A stretch of 64,000 nucleotides of DNA, from the NCBI RefSeq assembly GCF_001612985.1, contig NZ_BDBM01000008.1, forward strand, positions 160,347-224,346. Reading direction: 5' to 3'. The stretch comes from Nocardia gamkensis NBRC 108242 (GTDB taxonomy: Bacteria; Actinomycetota; Actinomycetes; Mycobacteriales; Mycobacteriaceae). The translations under genes were made by a program, and so were the position numbers. Below, in pieces: positions 1 to 8,831 of this stretch; the first letter of the stretch is position 1, and every line of letters begins with the position of its first letter. A model generated the notes under the pieces. That model was not told the origin of the DNA. It saw nothing but the letters and a program-made list of their open reading frames with translations, and made no database searches.

Positions 1-954
<954 letters not shown>

Positions 955-1106
955 CCACTGCGAGTCGGAATTTTGCATTGCACGAACACGATAGTTTTGT
1001 GTCGATGCTGCGATTGTGCCCAGCCTATCGGCAGGCCCGGTGCCGGTTTCAACCGCACGGTTCGGCGCGCCCGTTTGACATGCGCACCTGTGCATACGCA
1101 AACTGG

Positions 1107-1121
1107 TAATGCTTTCCATTA
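1107..1121. promoter_or_regulatory. Inverted repeat just upstream of smtB, possible metalloregulator operator
   Basis: TAATG, five bases, CATTA: perfect 5-bp arms overlapping the start of the AAGGAG ribosome-binding site (1121-1126) of the ArsR/SmtB gene. The position suits autoregulation by SmtB or control by Zur. The short arms make the function an inference. Confidence 0.35.
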
Positions 1122-1134
1122 AGGAGTTGGTGAC

Positions 1135-1485
1135 ATGACCGCCGAGACCGCCCCGGCACCGCCGCACAACCCGTATCGGTCGCCCGGCCCGGCCCCGGTA
1201 CCCGCACGATCCGTGCTGGAGGACGCGGGTGAGTTGTTGCGGGCGCTGGCAGCGCCGGTTCGGATTGCTATCGTGCTCCAGTTGCGCGAGTCACCGCGGT
1301 GTGTGCACGAATTGGTCGACGCGCTCGGTGTCACGCAACCACTGGTCAGTCAGCATCTGCGTATCCTCAAGGCCGCCGGTGTCGTGCACGGTGAGCGTTC
1401 GGGTCGCGAGGTGCTCTATGAACTCGTCGACGACCATCTGGCGCACATCGTCGTCGACGCCGTCGCGCACGCCGAGGAAGGGTGA
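1135..1485 (+). CDS. smtB: ArsR/SmtB-family metal-responsive repressor
   Basis: A 116-residue winged-helix regulator expected to sense zinc and to control zinc-homeostasis genes together with Zur. The ArsR fold is clear: [17 protein letters not shown], then the recognition-helix segment [19 protein letters not shown], then GREVLYEL. The C-terminal helix carries histidines ([17 protein letters not shown]), matching the alpha-5 zinc-site pattern of SmtB. ATG at 1135 follows AAGGAG. The stop is three bases before the zur start, so the two are co-transcribed. The position between glyS and zur matches mycobacterial smtB (Rv2358), where SmtB represses zur when zinc is low; that mechanism is carried over by homology. 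Confidence 0.92.
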   Translation: MTAETAPAPPHNPYRSPGPAPVPARSVLEDAGELLRALAAPVRIAIVLQLRESPRCVHELVDALGVTQPLVSQHLRILKAAGVVHGERSGREVLYELVDDHLAHIVVDAVAHAEEG

Positions 1486-1488
1486 TTC

Positions 1489-1923
1489 GTGCCAGACAAC
1501 ACGACCGTTCCACAGAAACCGGTCGGTATCCGCAGCACCAGGCAGCGCAGCGCCATCGCCGCGCTGCTCGGTGACATCGATGAGTTCCGCTCCGCCCAGG
1601 ACCTGCACGACGAGTTGCGCAAGCGCGGCGAGGGCATCGGGCTGACCACGGTCTACCGGACGTTGCAGTCGCTGGCCGACGCGGGCATGGTCGACGTGCT
1701 GCGCACCGACTCCGGCGAGTCGGTCTACCGCCAGTGCTCCACCGGCCATCATCATCACCTGGTGTGCCGGCATTGCGGCCACACCGTGGAGGTGGAGGGC
1801 CCGACGGTGGAGGCATGGGCCGAGGCCATCGCGAGCGAGCACGGCTTCAGCGAGATCAGCCACACCCTCGAGGTGTTCGGCACCTGCACGACATGCGGGG
1901 CGGCGCGCCGACGCGACGGCTGA
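1489..1923 (+). CDS. zur: Zinc uptake regulator, Fur family
   Basis: A 144-residue Fur-family zinc sensor (Zur/FurB) that represses zinc uptake genes when zinc is sufficient. The N-terminal winged helix contains STRQRSAIAALL and GIGLTTVYRTLQSLADAGMVD. The metal-binding half has the run GHHHHLVCRHCG and a second pair CTTC near the C terminus, giving the two CxxC motifs of a structural zinc site. GTG start at 1489, three bases after the smtB stop, so translational coupling is likely. The pairing with SmtB and position beside glyS match M. tuberculosis Rv2359. Confidence 0.95.
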   Translation: MPDNTTVPQKPVGIRSTRQRSAIAALLGDIDEFRSAQDLHDELRKRGEGIGLTTVYRTLQSLADAGMVDVLRTDSGESVYRQCSTGHHHHLVCRHCGHTVEVEGPTVEAWAEAIASEHGFSEISHTLEVFGTCTTCGAARRRDG

Positions 1924-2050
1924 TCCACCCGATTCCCGGCGTGTCCGGTTAACGCGGCCTCCACCGGCGGAGATTCACCGGCGAGATCCTCGAACGCCCG
2001 GGCCGAGCCGAGCCCGATACGGAGGGTCCGCCATCTGCTGGGGAGGCAGC

Positions 2051-3016
2051 GTGTCAACGACCATCGACTCATCCATACGCCCGGTGCGCCGCCGGGCCGT
2101 GACCGTCGCCGGGGCCGCGCTCGTCGTGGTCTCGGCGATGCTCCTCTCGGCGTGCGAGGACAAGGACGGCACGCCGGTGGCCGTCTCCCCGACGCCCACT
2201 TCCGCGGTCGCGGTCCGGCCGGGCTCCGACAGCGGGCAGTCGACCGTCCGCACCGTCGGCAAGACCGGCTGGTACGACGGATTCGACATCACCGTGGACA
2301 AGGCGACCGTCGTGCCGGACGAATACGGCGGCGCGAAGGTGCGCATCGACATCACCTACAAGAACACCACCCTCGACGACCACACCCTGAGCATCACGCC
2401 GTCGCTGCTGGTCGGCAGGGAAGTGGACGGCGGGGCGATCTTCGACAGCCCGGCGGTGCCCGGCAACGGCTCGGCCACGGGCACCGCGACGACGTCCGTC
2501 GCGTCGGCCAAGGACGCCGAGCACCTCATCGACACGATGACCATCGTGTACGGCAAGGCCGCAGACAACCAGACCAAGATCCCGCTCGCCGCGGCGGGCA
2601 AGGTGGACAGCGTCCAGCCGAGGACATTGCCGATCAGCGGCACGCTGGTGCAGGACCAGACGACCATCCGGATCACCGGAGGCAGAATCAGCCCGAGCTA
2701 CACCGAGAACGAGAACGGCAAATCCGATCTGGCGCTGCGCATCGCGCTCGTCGGCGGAGCGGGCATCCCCGCAGGCGGGACGAACATCTACTACGACTAC
2801 TTCACCGTCCGGACCCCCGACGGACGGACCGTGGCCGCCGACGTCCGCGGCCCGATCAACGAGTTGCTCAACGCCAACGAGACCATCGACAATCCGAAGA
2901 ACTACGTCGTCTTCGTGGTGCCCTCCCCTGGCACCGGCTCCTACACGCTGACGTACAACGCTCAGAAGGAAGATGGCGCGGCCGGCGCGCCCACACTGTC
3001 GTTCACGGTGGGCTGA
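2051..3016 (+). CDS. Putative lipoprotein with DUF4352-like domains
   Basis: A 321-residue exported protein. An N-terminal arginine patch and hydrophobic stretch end in the lipobox LLSAC at residues 31-35, so the mature protein should be a lipid-anchored surface protein starting at Cys35. A Thr/Pro-rich linker is followed by a beta-rich region (GWYDGFDITVDKATV, KVRIDITYKN) resembling the DUF4352/telokin-like immunoglobulin fold, and a second such domain follows (GTLVQDQTTIRI onward). No catalytic motif is seen. GTG at 2051 has GGGAGG ten bases upstream. It stands alone, ending in a region with a strong GC-rich hairpin. The function is unknown. Confidence 0.75.
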   Translation: MSTTIDSSIRPVRRRAVTVAGAALVVVSAMLLSACEDKDGTPVAVSPTPTSAVAVRPGSDSGQSTVRTVGKTGWYDGFDITVDKATVVPDEYGGAKVRIDITYKNTTLDDHTLSITPSLLVGREVDGGAIFDSPAVPGNGSATGTATTSVASAKDAEHLIDTMTIVYGKAADNQTKIPLAAAGKVDSVQPRTLPISGTLVQDQTTIRITGGRISPSYTENENGKSDLALRIALVGGAGIPAGGTNIYYDYFTVRTPDGRTVAADVRGPINELLNANETIDNPKNYVVFVVPSPGTGSYTLTYNAQKEDGAAGAPTLSFTVG

Positions 3017-3274
3017 TCCGGTCGCCCGCCGCCTTTTCGGCGGACCTTGCCCGAGCCCCTCGAGAATCCCGGGGTGCAGTGGGGCAGTTACGCCGAGACC
3101 AAGCGTCCGAGCCGAGCGCATTCACTTGCTGAAGGATTGCCGCAGTGCGAGAGAGGCGATGGGGACAACGACGTGTCACGCGCAACGCCGCAGTGAAAAT
3201 ACCTCGGGACCGACCGGCGAGCCGCTACGGTCCGAGTTGGGTCAAGGCGCCCACCCCCTGCGGGTGCCCACCCA

Positions 3275-3305
3275 CCCGGGGGGTGGACACTCTCCACCCC
3301 CCGGG
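3275..3305 (+). terminator. GC-rich perfect hairpin, candidate terminator
   Basis: A perfect 13-bp stem (CCCGGGGGGTGGA with its complement at 3293-3305) around a 5-base loop CACTC, about 260 bases after the lipoprotein stop. There is no T-run, which is common for actinobacterial terminators. Confidence 0.5.
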
Positions 3306-3382
3306 GCCCGGGCGCTTCGGCCGCACGGCCGAGGACATCTCACATTCGGTACTGCCCTGCCAGTGAACCGGTCCACGTCCTG

Positions 3383-3434
3383 AAAAAACGACACGGTCGC
3401 CGCAACCTCCCGGCTAGAGGTGTTGCGACGACCG
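3383..3434 (-). terminator. Rho-independent terminator of the minus-strand membrane-protein gene
   Basis: On the minus strand a stem of about 16 bp (right arm 3417-3434, left arm 3394-3409, one small bulge) is followed within six bases by six consecutive T (complement of A3383-A3388). It lies 43 bases after the stop at 3477. Confidence 0.8.
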
Positions 3435-3476
3435 CGTGAACCCGACTTACAGTACGGCTCAGCGCCTGTGCGCGGT

Positions 3477-4448
3477 TCAGCCGACCGGGACCGCGGTCCG
3501 AGCCGACGCAGACGTCTGGACCGGGCGACCGCGCAGCGCGGCCACTCCGAGCAGTGCGAGCGCCAGCGCACTCCACACCAGCAGCACCACCAGCGGTCCG
3601 GTCGCGGCGGCGCCGTCGAAGAACGCGACCGAACGCAGCAACGACGCGGCGGCGCCCGGCGGCAGCAACTGCCCGACGGCGCCCCACGGCTGCGGCAACA
3701 GCTCCGGCGCGGACGTGGCCGCCGAGAACGGATTGCCGATCAGCAGCATGGTGAGCGCGGCGATACCGATCCCGGCACGTCCGAGCACCGCGGCGAGGCC
3801 GACGACCGCACCGGCGACCGCGAACGACACCAGCCCCGCGACCGCCGCGAGCACCAGGTACGACCCGGGCACCACCGACATCCAGCCCTGGATGATCGCC
3901 ATCCCGAGCAGTCCACCCGTGACACCGAAGGTGGCCAGCCCGATCACCTTGCCTCCGATTCCCGGGATCAGCAGCGACAGGAGCACGCCCGCCGCGATGC
4001 CGGACATCACCAGCGGCAGCACCATCGCACCGAACGCGGTGCCACGCGGATCGTCCGAGTCGGCGGCCACCACGTCCTCGACCCGGGCGGCGGGTGCGCC
4101 GGAGAGCTGCTGCCCGATCTGGGTGAGTTGCTGTGCGACAGCGGGACTGGCGCCGGAGGCGACCAGCACACGCGGCGGTCCGTCGCCGGTGATGATCGCC
4201 CCGTAGACCTCCCGGTCCTCGATCGCGGCGCGAGCGGCGGCCTCGTCCGCGGGGGTGGTGATCTCGAAGGCGCCCGGACTGTGCTCGGCGAGCTTGCCGG
4301 TGACCATCGCGGCCTGCGGACCCGTGACGGCCAGCGGCAGGTCACGAGGCGCGATGTTCGCGGCCGGCCAGGCGAAAGCGATCAGCATCAGCGCCTGGAG
4401 CAGAGCGGCGCCGATGCCCAGCGCGAACGCCCGCTGCGTGGTGTTCAT
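3477..4448 (-). CDS. YhgE/Pip-like or ABC-2-type membrane protein
   Basis: About 323 residues when started at ATG 4448, which has AGAAGG seven bases upstream; the frame is open further upstream, but that part lies in the regulatory region. One N-terminal membrane segment (GIGAALLQALMLIAFAW) is followed by a roughly 130-residue extracytoplasmic domain with alternating PADEAAARAAIEDREVYGAI and then about five membrane helices. This layout is that of DUF3533/YhgE-Pip or ABC-2 permease-like proteins found beside TetR regulators. No ATPase is encoded nearby. The role, perhaps export or envelope stress, is inferred. It is divergent from the TetR gene at 4552. Confidence 0.7.
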   Translation of the reverse strand: MNTTQRAFALGIGAALLQALMLIAFAWPAANIAPRDLPLAVTGPQAAMVTGKLAEHSPGAFEITTPADEAAARAAIEDREVYGAIITGDGPPRVLVASGASPAVAQQLTQIGQQLSGAPAARVEDVVAADSDDPRGTAFGAMVLPLVMSGIAAGVLLSLLIPGIGGKVIGLATFGVTGGLLGMAIIQGWMSVVPGSYLVLAAVAGLVSFAVAGAVVGLAAVLGRAGIGIAALTMLLIGNPFSAATSAPELLPQPWGAVGQLLPPGAAASLLRSVAFFDGAAATGPLVVLLVWSALALALLGVAALRGRPVQTSASARTAVPVG

Positions 4449-4466
4449 GACCTTCTCCCTAAAAAT

Positions 4467-4536
4467 CGAATGCTCGTTCTTTTTAGTTGGGCCTACGGTC
4501 GCACGGGACCGGAAGGTTGTCAAGAACGGATATTCG
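4467..4536. promoter_or_regulatory. Candidate shared TetR operator region
   Basis: Two copies of AACG-rry-ATTCG face each other: AACGAGCATTCG on the minus strand (4467-4478) and AACGGATATTCG on the plus strand (4525-4536). They lie between the divergent membrane-protein and TetR genes, and the surrounding DNA is AT-rich, as for promoters. This is typical of local autoregulation by the TetR protein. Confidence 0.5.
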
Positions 4537-4551
4537 TTTTATTTTTGGCCT

Positions 4552-5169
4552 ATGCCCCGAGTCAGCGAAGAGCACATGGAACGCCGCAGGCAGCAGATTC
4601 TGGACGCCGCGCGGCTCTGCTTCGCCCGCAGGGGGTTCTACGAGACGTCCATGCAGGACGTGTTCGCGCAGTCGGGGCTCTCGGCCGGTGCGGTCTACCG
4701 GTACTTCAAAAGCAAGGACGAGCTGATCACGGCGCTCGCCACGGAGACGACGGTGTCCCTGCGCGTGGCCATGGCCGACGCGATCGGCCGTGACCCGCTG
4801 CCCACGCCCGCCGAGCTGATCACCGTGATCGCCGAGGAGGTCGTGCGGCGCAGCGGACCCGACGGGCCGGTGCGACTGGCGCCGCAAGCCTGGGCGCTGG
4901 CCCTGGTGCATCCGGGGGCGGCGGTGATGGTGCGCGAGACGATGATCTCGATGCGCGCGCTCTGGGTGACCTACGCCGAGCGCATGCGCGACAAGGGCTG
5001 GCTACCCGCGGACGCCGACCTCGACGCCGTGGCCAAAGCGATCATCGGGCTACTGCCGGGATTCATCCTCCAGCACCTCATCCTCGAGGACCTCGACCCG
5101 CAGACGCTGGCACGCGGCGTGCGCACCCTGCTGCCCTACGGCGAAACCACCGGCACGAACGCCGGCTGA
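4552..5169 (+). CDS. TetR-family transcriptional regulator
   Basis: 205 residues. The N-terminal HTH is clear: RRRQQILDAARLCFARRGFYETSMQDVF, then GAVYRYFKSKDELITALA. The C-terminal ligand domain (PQAWALALVHPGAAVM, LLPGFILQHLILEDLD) is similar in layout to AcrR-type regulators. The frame is open to 4255, but the upstream part overlaps the divergent gene and is not protein-like. The ATG at 4552 (MPRVSEEHMERRRQ) is the sensible start and has no Shine-Dalgarno sequence, so the message may be leaderless. It probably controls the divergent membrane protein and itself. Confidence 0.9.
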   Translation: MPRVSEEHMERRRQQILDAARLCFARRGFYETSMQDVFAQSGLSAGAVYRYFKSKDELITALATETTVSLRVAMADAIGRDPLPTPAELITVIAEEVVRRSGPDGPVRLAPQAWALALVHPGAAVMVRETMISMRALWVTYAERMRDKGWLPADADLDAVAKAIIGLLPGFILQHLILEDLDPQTLARGVRTLLPYGETTGTNAG

Positions 5170-5186
5170 CGGCCGTCGTGCCCCCT

Positions 5187-5597
5187 TCAGGGCAGCAGAC
5201 CCTGCCTGGCCCGGCTCGCGTTGGACAGCACGAGCAGCAGCATGGTGGTGAGGGCCTGGTCGTCCAAGCCCGCGGCGGGGAAGGTGTAGCGCAGGATGAC
5301 ATCGGCGAGCCCGCCGCGGGCGATCACGGTGAGCGAACCGAATTGCAGCGCGTTGTTGCGCTCGGCGACGCGCTTGTGCAGCTGCGCCTTCAGCGGGCGG
5401 TCCCAGGCCAGCACACAGGTGAGACTCAGCACGTCCAAGCCGGGCGCCAGGGTCACCGCGCGCAGCGAGCACAGCGCGCCCTCGTACTCGAAGCCCAGCG
5501 ACCCTTCTGGGTCGACCCGCACGTCGATGCCGTAACTCGACAGGCAGGCCCCGGCCCGCGCCTGGAGTTCCCGATCCGGCGTCACCGCTGCGTCCAT
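5187..5597 (-). CDS. YbjN-like / type III chaperone-fold small protein (Rv2360c-like)
   Basis: 136 residues from ATG 5597. The predicted fold is alternating beta strands and helices (LGFEYEGALCSLRAVTL, LSLTCVLAWDRPL, AQLHKRVAERNNALQFGSLTV), like the YbjN/Tir-chaperone-like family. No catalytic residues are recognised. It starts 15 bases after the uppS stop in the same direction, so it is in the uppS transcription unit, and the position matches Rv2360c of M. tuberculosis. An upstream in-frame start inside uppS is less likely. The function is unknown. Confidence 0.7.
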   Translation of the reverse strand: MDAAVTPDRELQARAGACLSSYGIDVRVDPEGSLGFEYEGALCSLRAVTLAPGLDVLSLTCVLAWDRPLKAQLHKRVAERNNALQFGSLTVIARGGLADVILRYTFPAAGLDDQALTTMLLLVLSNASRARQGLLP

Positions 5598-5611
5598 GTC
5601 CGACCCGCCGT

Positions 5612-6430
5612 TCACTTGGTGCCGCCGAAACGGCGGTCCCGGGAAGCGTACTGGAGGCATGCCTCCCACAGGTTGCGCCGATCGAAGTCGGGGAACAGCG
5701 TGTCCTGGTAGACGAATTCGGCGTAGGCCGACTGCCAGAGCAGGAAGTTCGAGCTGCGGAACTCACCCGACGGGCGCAGGAACAGGTCCACGTCCGGCAT
5801 GTCGGGCTCGTCGAGGTATTTCGCCACCGTCGCCTCGGTGACCTTCTCCGGATCGATCTCACCCGCCGCCACCCGGCGCGCGATCTCCCTTGCCGCGTCG
5901 GCGATCTCGGCGCGGCCACCGTAGTTGACGCACATGGTCAGCGTCATCACCGTGTTGTCCTTGGTGAGTTCCTCGGCGACCTCCAGTTCCTTGATCACGC
6001 TGCGCCACAGGCGCGGTCGCCGACCGGCCCAGCGCACCCGCACACCCATCTCGTGCATTTCGTCCCGGCGCCTGCGGATCACGTCGCGGTTGAAGCCCAT
6101 GAGGAAGCGCACCTCCTCGGGGCTGCGCCGCCAGTTCTCGGTGGAGAACGCGTAGGCCGACAGCCACTTGACGCCGATCTCGATACAGCCCTCGACGGTG
6201 TCCATCAGCACCGCCTCGCCGCGCTCGTGCCCGGCGGTGCGCGGCAGCCCGCGCTCCTGGGCCCAGCGCCCGTTCCCGTCCATGACGAGCGCGACGTGGT
6301 TGGGCACCAGTTCCGGCGGCAGTTGCGGCGGCCGAGCTCCCGACGGGTGCGGCGCGGGCGGGCGGACGGCGCCCGCGTGCTCGGGCGCGGTCGCGGTGGC
6401 GGAATCTCGGCGGCGGATCACGGCCTCCAT
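5612..6430 (-). CDS. uppS: Decaprenyl diphosphate synthase (cis-prenyltransferase)
   Basis: 272 residues. Makes the long polyprenyl diphosphate that carries peptidoglycan and arabinogalactan precursors, by cis-addition of isopentenyl units. Signature motifs are VMDGNGRWA with catalytic Asp near residue 51, the FSTENW segment, [21 protein letters not shown] near the C terminus and the final FGG. A Pro-rich N-terminal extension of about 40 residues precedes the core. The position between the Rv2360c-like gene and recO is the mycobacterial Rv2361c position; that homologue makes decaprenyl diphosphate. Confidence 0.95.
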   Translation of the reverse strand: MEAVIRRRDSATATAPEHAGAVRPPAPHPSGARPPQLPPELVPNHVALVMDGNGRWAQERGLPRTAGHERGEAVLMDTVEGCIEIGVKWLSAYAFSTENWRRSPEEVRFLMGFNRDVIRRRRDEMHEMGVRVRWAGRRPRLWRSVIKELEVAEELTKDNTVMTLTMCVNYGGRAEIADAAREIARRVAAGEIDPEKVTEATVAKYLDEPDMPDVDLFLRPSGEFRSSNFLLWQSAYAEFVYQDTLFPDFDRRNLWEACLQYASRDRRFGGTK

Positions 6431-6551
6431 CCTGCCTGATCGCTTCCGCCGCCCCTACCGCCGCGTTGCTTCCTGGCGAATTCCGCGGTTCCACCGGCGC
6501 CGGTGACTTATTCTTTTCCCTATCGTGATACTGGGGAGGGGTTTCTCGAAC

Positions 6552-6932
6552 GTGACCGATTTACCAGGCACCGCGACCGCGGCGGGTTTCCGGGCCACTC
6601 GTGAACTGCTCGGCCTTCCGGTTCCATGGTGTGCACGGTTCTTCGCGGTCGCGGAACGCACCGTCGAGCGGTGGGAGAAAGGGGCCTTCCAGATTCCCGA
6701 CGTCGTGGCCCGGGAACTCGCCTCCATCGCGGACGAGACCGACCAGGTGGTCGAGGCCATGGTCGACGCCATCGACGCCGGGGAGATCTCGCCCCGCCTG
6801 CACACCTACCGGACCAACGACGACTACTGCAAGCACGAGCCGGACACCCGCTACCCGGCCACCTGGCACCGCGCCGTGTGCGCCCGCGTCATGATCGAGC
6901 TGCCCCAGGTAGAGCTTCAATTCGTGGAGTAG
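6552..6932 (+). CDS. DUF1870 / Aca2-YdiL-like HTH protein
   Basis: 126 residues from GTG 6552, chosen because GGGGAGGGG ends ten bases upstream; a GTG at 6525 in the same frame lies before that site. The N-terminal helix-turn-helix (GFRATRELLGLPVPWCARFF, then RTVERWEKGAFQIPDVVAREL) has the W-E-x-G-x-x-IPD signature of the DUF1870/Aca2-YdiL-like family of DNA-binding proteins. The C-terminal part (HTYRTNDDYCKHEPDTRYPATWHR) also fits that family. It lies on the opposite strand to the uppS-recO unit and overlaps the recO 3' end by 44 bases. The role is unknown; family members include anti-CRISPR-associated repressors, but no such partner is seen here. Confidence 0.65.
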   Translation: MTDLPGTATAAGFRATRELLGLPVPWCARFFAVAERTVERWEKGAFQIPDVVARELASIADETDQVVEAMVDAIDAGEISPRLHTYRTNDDYCKHEPDTRYPATWHRAVCARVMIELPQVELQFVE

Positions 6933-7659
6933 ACCGCTCGATCAACGGCAGCGTGCGCAACTGACGTTCCAGATGCCACTGCAAATGCGCCGCGACCAGG
7001 CCGCTGGCCTGTCGCCGCACCGCCTCGGGCGTCGCCTCGACCTGCTCCCATTCCCCGCGCAACAACGCGACCAGCAGGTCGAGCACCCCCGGCGCGGGCG
7101 TCGCCGCCCCCGGGGGACGGCAATGCACACACACCGCGCCTCCGGCCGCGACGTGGAAAGCGCGATGTGGACCCGGTGTCGCGCACTTGGCGCACTCGTC
7201 CAATGCGGGTGCCCAGCCCGCGAAACCCATGGCGCGCAACAGGAACGCGTCCAGGATCAGTTCGTGCGGGCGCTGTTTGGCCGCGATGGCGCGCAGGGCG
7301 CTCGCGGTGAGCGCGTGCAGCCGGGGCGCGGGCGCGCGCTCCTCCCCCGCCAGACGCTCGGCGGTCTCCAGTACCGCGCACGCGGTGGTGTAGCGCCCGT
7401 AGTCGTCGATGATGTCGGCGGCGAACGCCTCCATCGTGTGCACCTGGGTGACGGTGTCCAACGTGCGCCCGGGGTGCAGTTGCACGTCGATGTAGGAGAA
7501 CGGCTCCAACCGGGCCCCGAACCTCGACTTGGTGCGCCGCACCCCCTTGGCGACCGCGCGAACCAGGCCGTGCTGCCGCGTGAGCAGCGTGACGATGCGG
7601 TCCGCCTCACCCAGCTTGTGCTGGCGCACCACAACCGCCTCGTCCCGATACAAACGCAC
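6889..7659 (-). CDS. recO: DNA repair protein RecO
   Basis: 256 residues. Helps load RecA at single-stranded gaps with RecR (RecF pathway). The N-terminal OB fold is RLYRDEAVVVRQHKLGEADRIVTLLT with KGVRRTKSRFGARLEPF; the helical C-terminal half contains a four-cysteine zinc site (ECAKC, CVHC). It lies between uppS and the amidase gene as in mycobacteria (Rv2362c). Its last 44 bases overlap the convergent DUF1870-like gene. Confidence 0.95.
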   Translation of the reverse strand: MRLYRDEAVVVRQHKLGEADRIVTLLTRQHGLVRAVAKGVRRTKSRFGARLEPFSYIDVQLHPGRTLDTVTQVHTMEAFAADIIDDYGRYTTACAVLETAERLAGEERAPAPRLHALTASALRAIAAKQRPHELILDAFLLRAMGFAGWAPALDECAKCATPGPHRAFHVAAGGAVCVHCRPPGAATPAPGVLDLLVALLRGEWEQVEATPEAVRRQASGLVAAHLQWHLERQLRTLPLIERSTPRIEALPGAARS

Positions 7660-7742
7660 GGGCTGAGTCTAATTGCAGCGCCTGCGGCGCTGCGTGTTCG
7701 CGGCCCCTTTATGGCTCGCGCGCGTCGGCACGCGCACTGCGA

Positions 7743-7780
7743 ACATCGGGCACGCGGCCCCAGCCGGAAGACGGTTCGTC
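7743..7780 (+). repeat. Direct repeat copy 1 (38 bp, paired with 7900-7937)
   Basis: Begins ACATCGGGCACGCGGCCCCA and ends GACGGTTCGTC; identical over 38 bases to the copy at 7900-7937. Upstream flanks (from about 7727 and 7880) are also similar but imperfect, giving about 60 bases of related sequence per copy. Confidence 0.85.
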
Positions 7781-7899
7781 CTGCGGCCACCCATACGAGG
7801 TGAGTTGATTTCTGCCAGTGCCAACGGCGCATGCTCGGTCTCGCTTCGCTCGAAACCGGGAGTTGCCGTCAGCCGGGGGCGTCGGCATGCGAACTCCGG

Positions 7900-7937
7900 A
7901 CATCGGGCACGCGGCCCCAGCCGGAAGACGGTTCGTC
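7900..7937 (+). repeat. Direct repeat copy 2 (38 bp, paired with 7743-7780)
   Basis: Second identical copy, 157 bases downstream of the first. Both copies are followed, after one differing base, by TGCG. It looks like a dispersed intergenic repeat family rather than coding DNA. Confidence 0.85.
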
Positions 7938-7988
7938 GTGCGAGTCCGGCCGCTTGACGCACGCGCTCAGCAGTTCGGTGCGTGGTCC

Positions 7989-8189
7989 TCACCTGGCCAA
8001 GAAGTGCCAGCCGAGCCATGCCCATATGAGCACGGCGGTGATTCTCGTTGTTCGCGTGAGGGTCACGTACGCGATCGTTTCGCCGAGGGACGCGACCGGA
8101 TCCCGGCGCAGTCGCGTCAGCAGGATCGCGACGAGTGCGGCCGCCGCGATCAGGCCGAATCCGAGGAGGATGACGGCTCGGTCGCTCAT
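7989..8189 (-). CDS. Small one- or two-helix membrane protein (DUF6186-like)
   Basis: 66 residues from ATG 8189. A first membrane helix (AVILLGFGLIAAAALVAILL) is followed by RLRRDPVASLGETIAYV and a second (ITAVLIWAWLGWHFLA). The pattern is that of short actinobacterial membrane proteins annotated DUF6186. Its ATG overlaps the stop of the upstream gene (ATGA), so the two are translationally coupled. The function is unknown. Confidence 0.65.
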   Translation of the reverse strand: MSDRAVILLGFGLIAAAALVAILLTRLRRDPVASLGETIAYVTLTRTTRITAVLIWAWLGWHFLAR

Positions 8190-8599
8190 CTCGACACCAG
8201 CCACCCCCCGGCGCCGAGCCACACCAGCCAGCCGGCGAGCCGCAGCGGCCATTGTTCGAGCGCCGGATCCAGCAGCGTGGACAGTGTCGGGTGCTCATCG
8301 CTCGGCTGATTCAGGGCGGGCTGCCGCGACAATGCGTAGACCTCCCACGCCAACACCGCCACCAGCAGCGCCGACCACACAGCCACGCCACGTCGGAGCC
8401 GGGGGGTGCACGGCGGCCGCGCGCTTCGCCCGCGGAACGCCAGCACCAGCGCGCCCAGCGCCGCCACCGCCACGATCGCGGTCGCAGGCCTGCTGAACGG
8501 GCGGGTCGCGGCACCACCTGCCGCCAGCAGGAGACCCACGGTCAGCGCCGTCGCACGCCACGGGAGTCGATATGCCGAGCGCGCCGGTTGCTCAGTCAC
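8186..8599 (-). CDS. Small multi-pass membrane protein, unknown
   Basis: 137 residues with about four hydrophobic segments (ALTVGLLLAAGGAA, ATAIVAVAALGALVLAF, VAVWSALLVAVLAWEVYALS, LAGWLVWLGAGGWLVS). After the third helix there is a short soluble stretch (RQPALNQPSDEHPTLSTLLD). Coupled by ATGA overlap to the 66-residue membrane protein gene downstream, suggesting the two products form a small membrane complex. No functional motif is recognised. Confidence 0.6.
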   Translation of the reverse strand: MTEQPARSAYRLPWRATALTVGLLLAAGGAATRPFSRPATAIVAVAALGALVLAFRGRSARPPCTPRLRRGVAVWSALLVAVLAWEVYALSRQPALNQPSDEHPTLSTLLDPALEQWPLRLAGWLVWLGAGGWLVSR

Positions 8600-8831
8600 G
8601 TGCGCAGAATAAGGCCGTGCGTGGCCGGATTCGGGGAGGCAAGGCGCCTACCTCATGGCGACGTGTCGGGCGCTGTTCCCGGCGCACCACGCGCGGTCAT
8701 ATGGACTCCCGACCGGCTCGATCCCCCAGGACGGCGGGTCTTCGTGATCGTTCGGCTGTCCGCGGTCACCCCGGAACCACGAGCGAGCGGCGCCGTCCGA
8801 GACCGACGCGGCCGAGCACAGCCGGAGCAAT

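Larger units (their letters stand above)
3017..3476. other. Gene-free convergent intergenic region with two terminators
   Basis: 460 bases between the lipoprotein gene and the oppositely oriented membrane-protein gene. It holds the two hairpins listed separately (3275-3305 and 3383-3434). No start codon with a ribosome-binding site and no protein-like translation was found. Confidence 0.7.
7660..7988. other. Gene-free region carrying a duplicated repeat
   Basis: 329 bases between recO and a small membrane-protein gene. It holds two copies of a 38-bp repeat (7743-7780, 7900-7937). An open frame of 94 codons crosses it on the plus strand, but its translation is Arg/Ala-rich and simply repeats with the DNA, so it is not called as a gene. 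Confidence 0.6.

Noticed and set aside
7673..7957. 94-codon frame across the duplicated repeats
   Set aside because: Its translation mirrors the DNA repeat and is Arg/Ala-rich; no ribosome-binding site.
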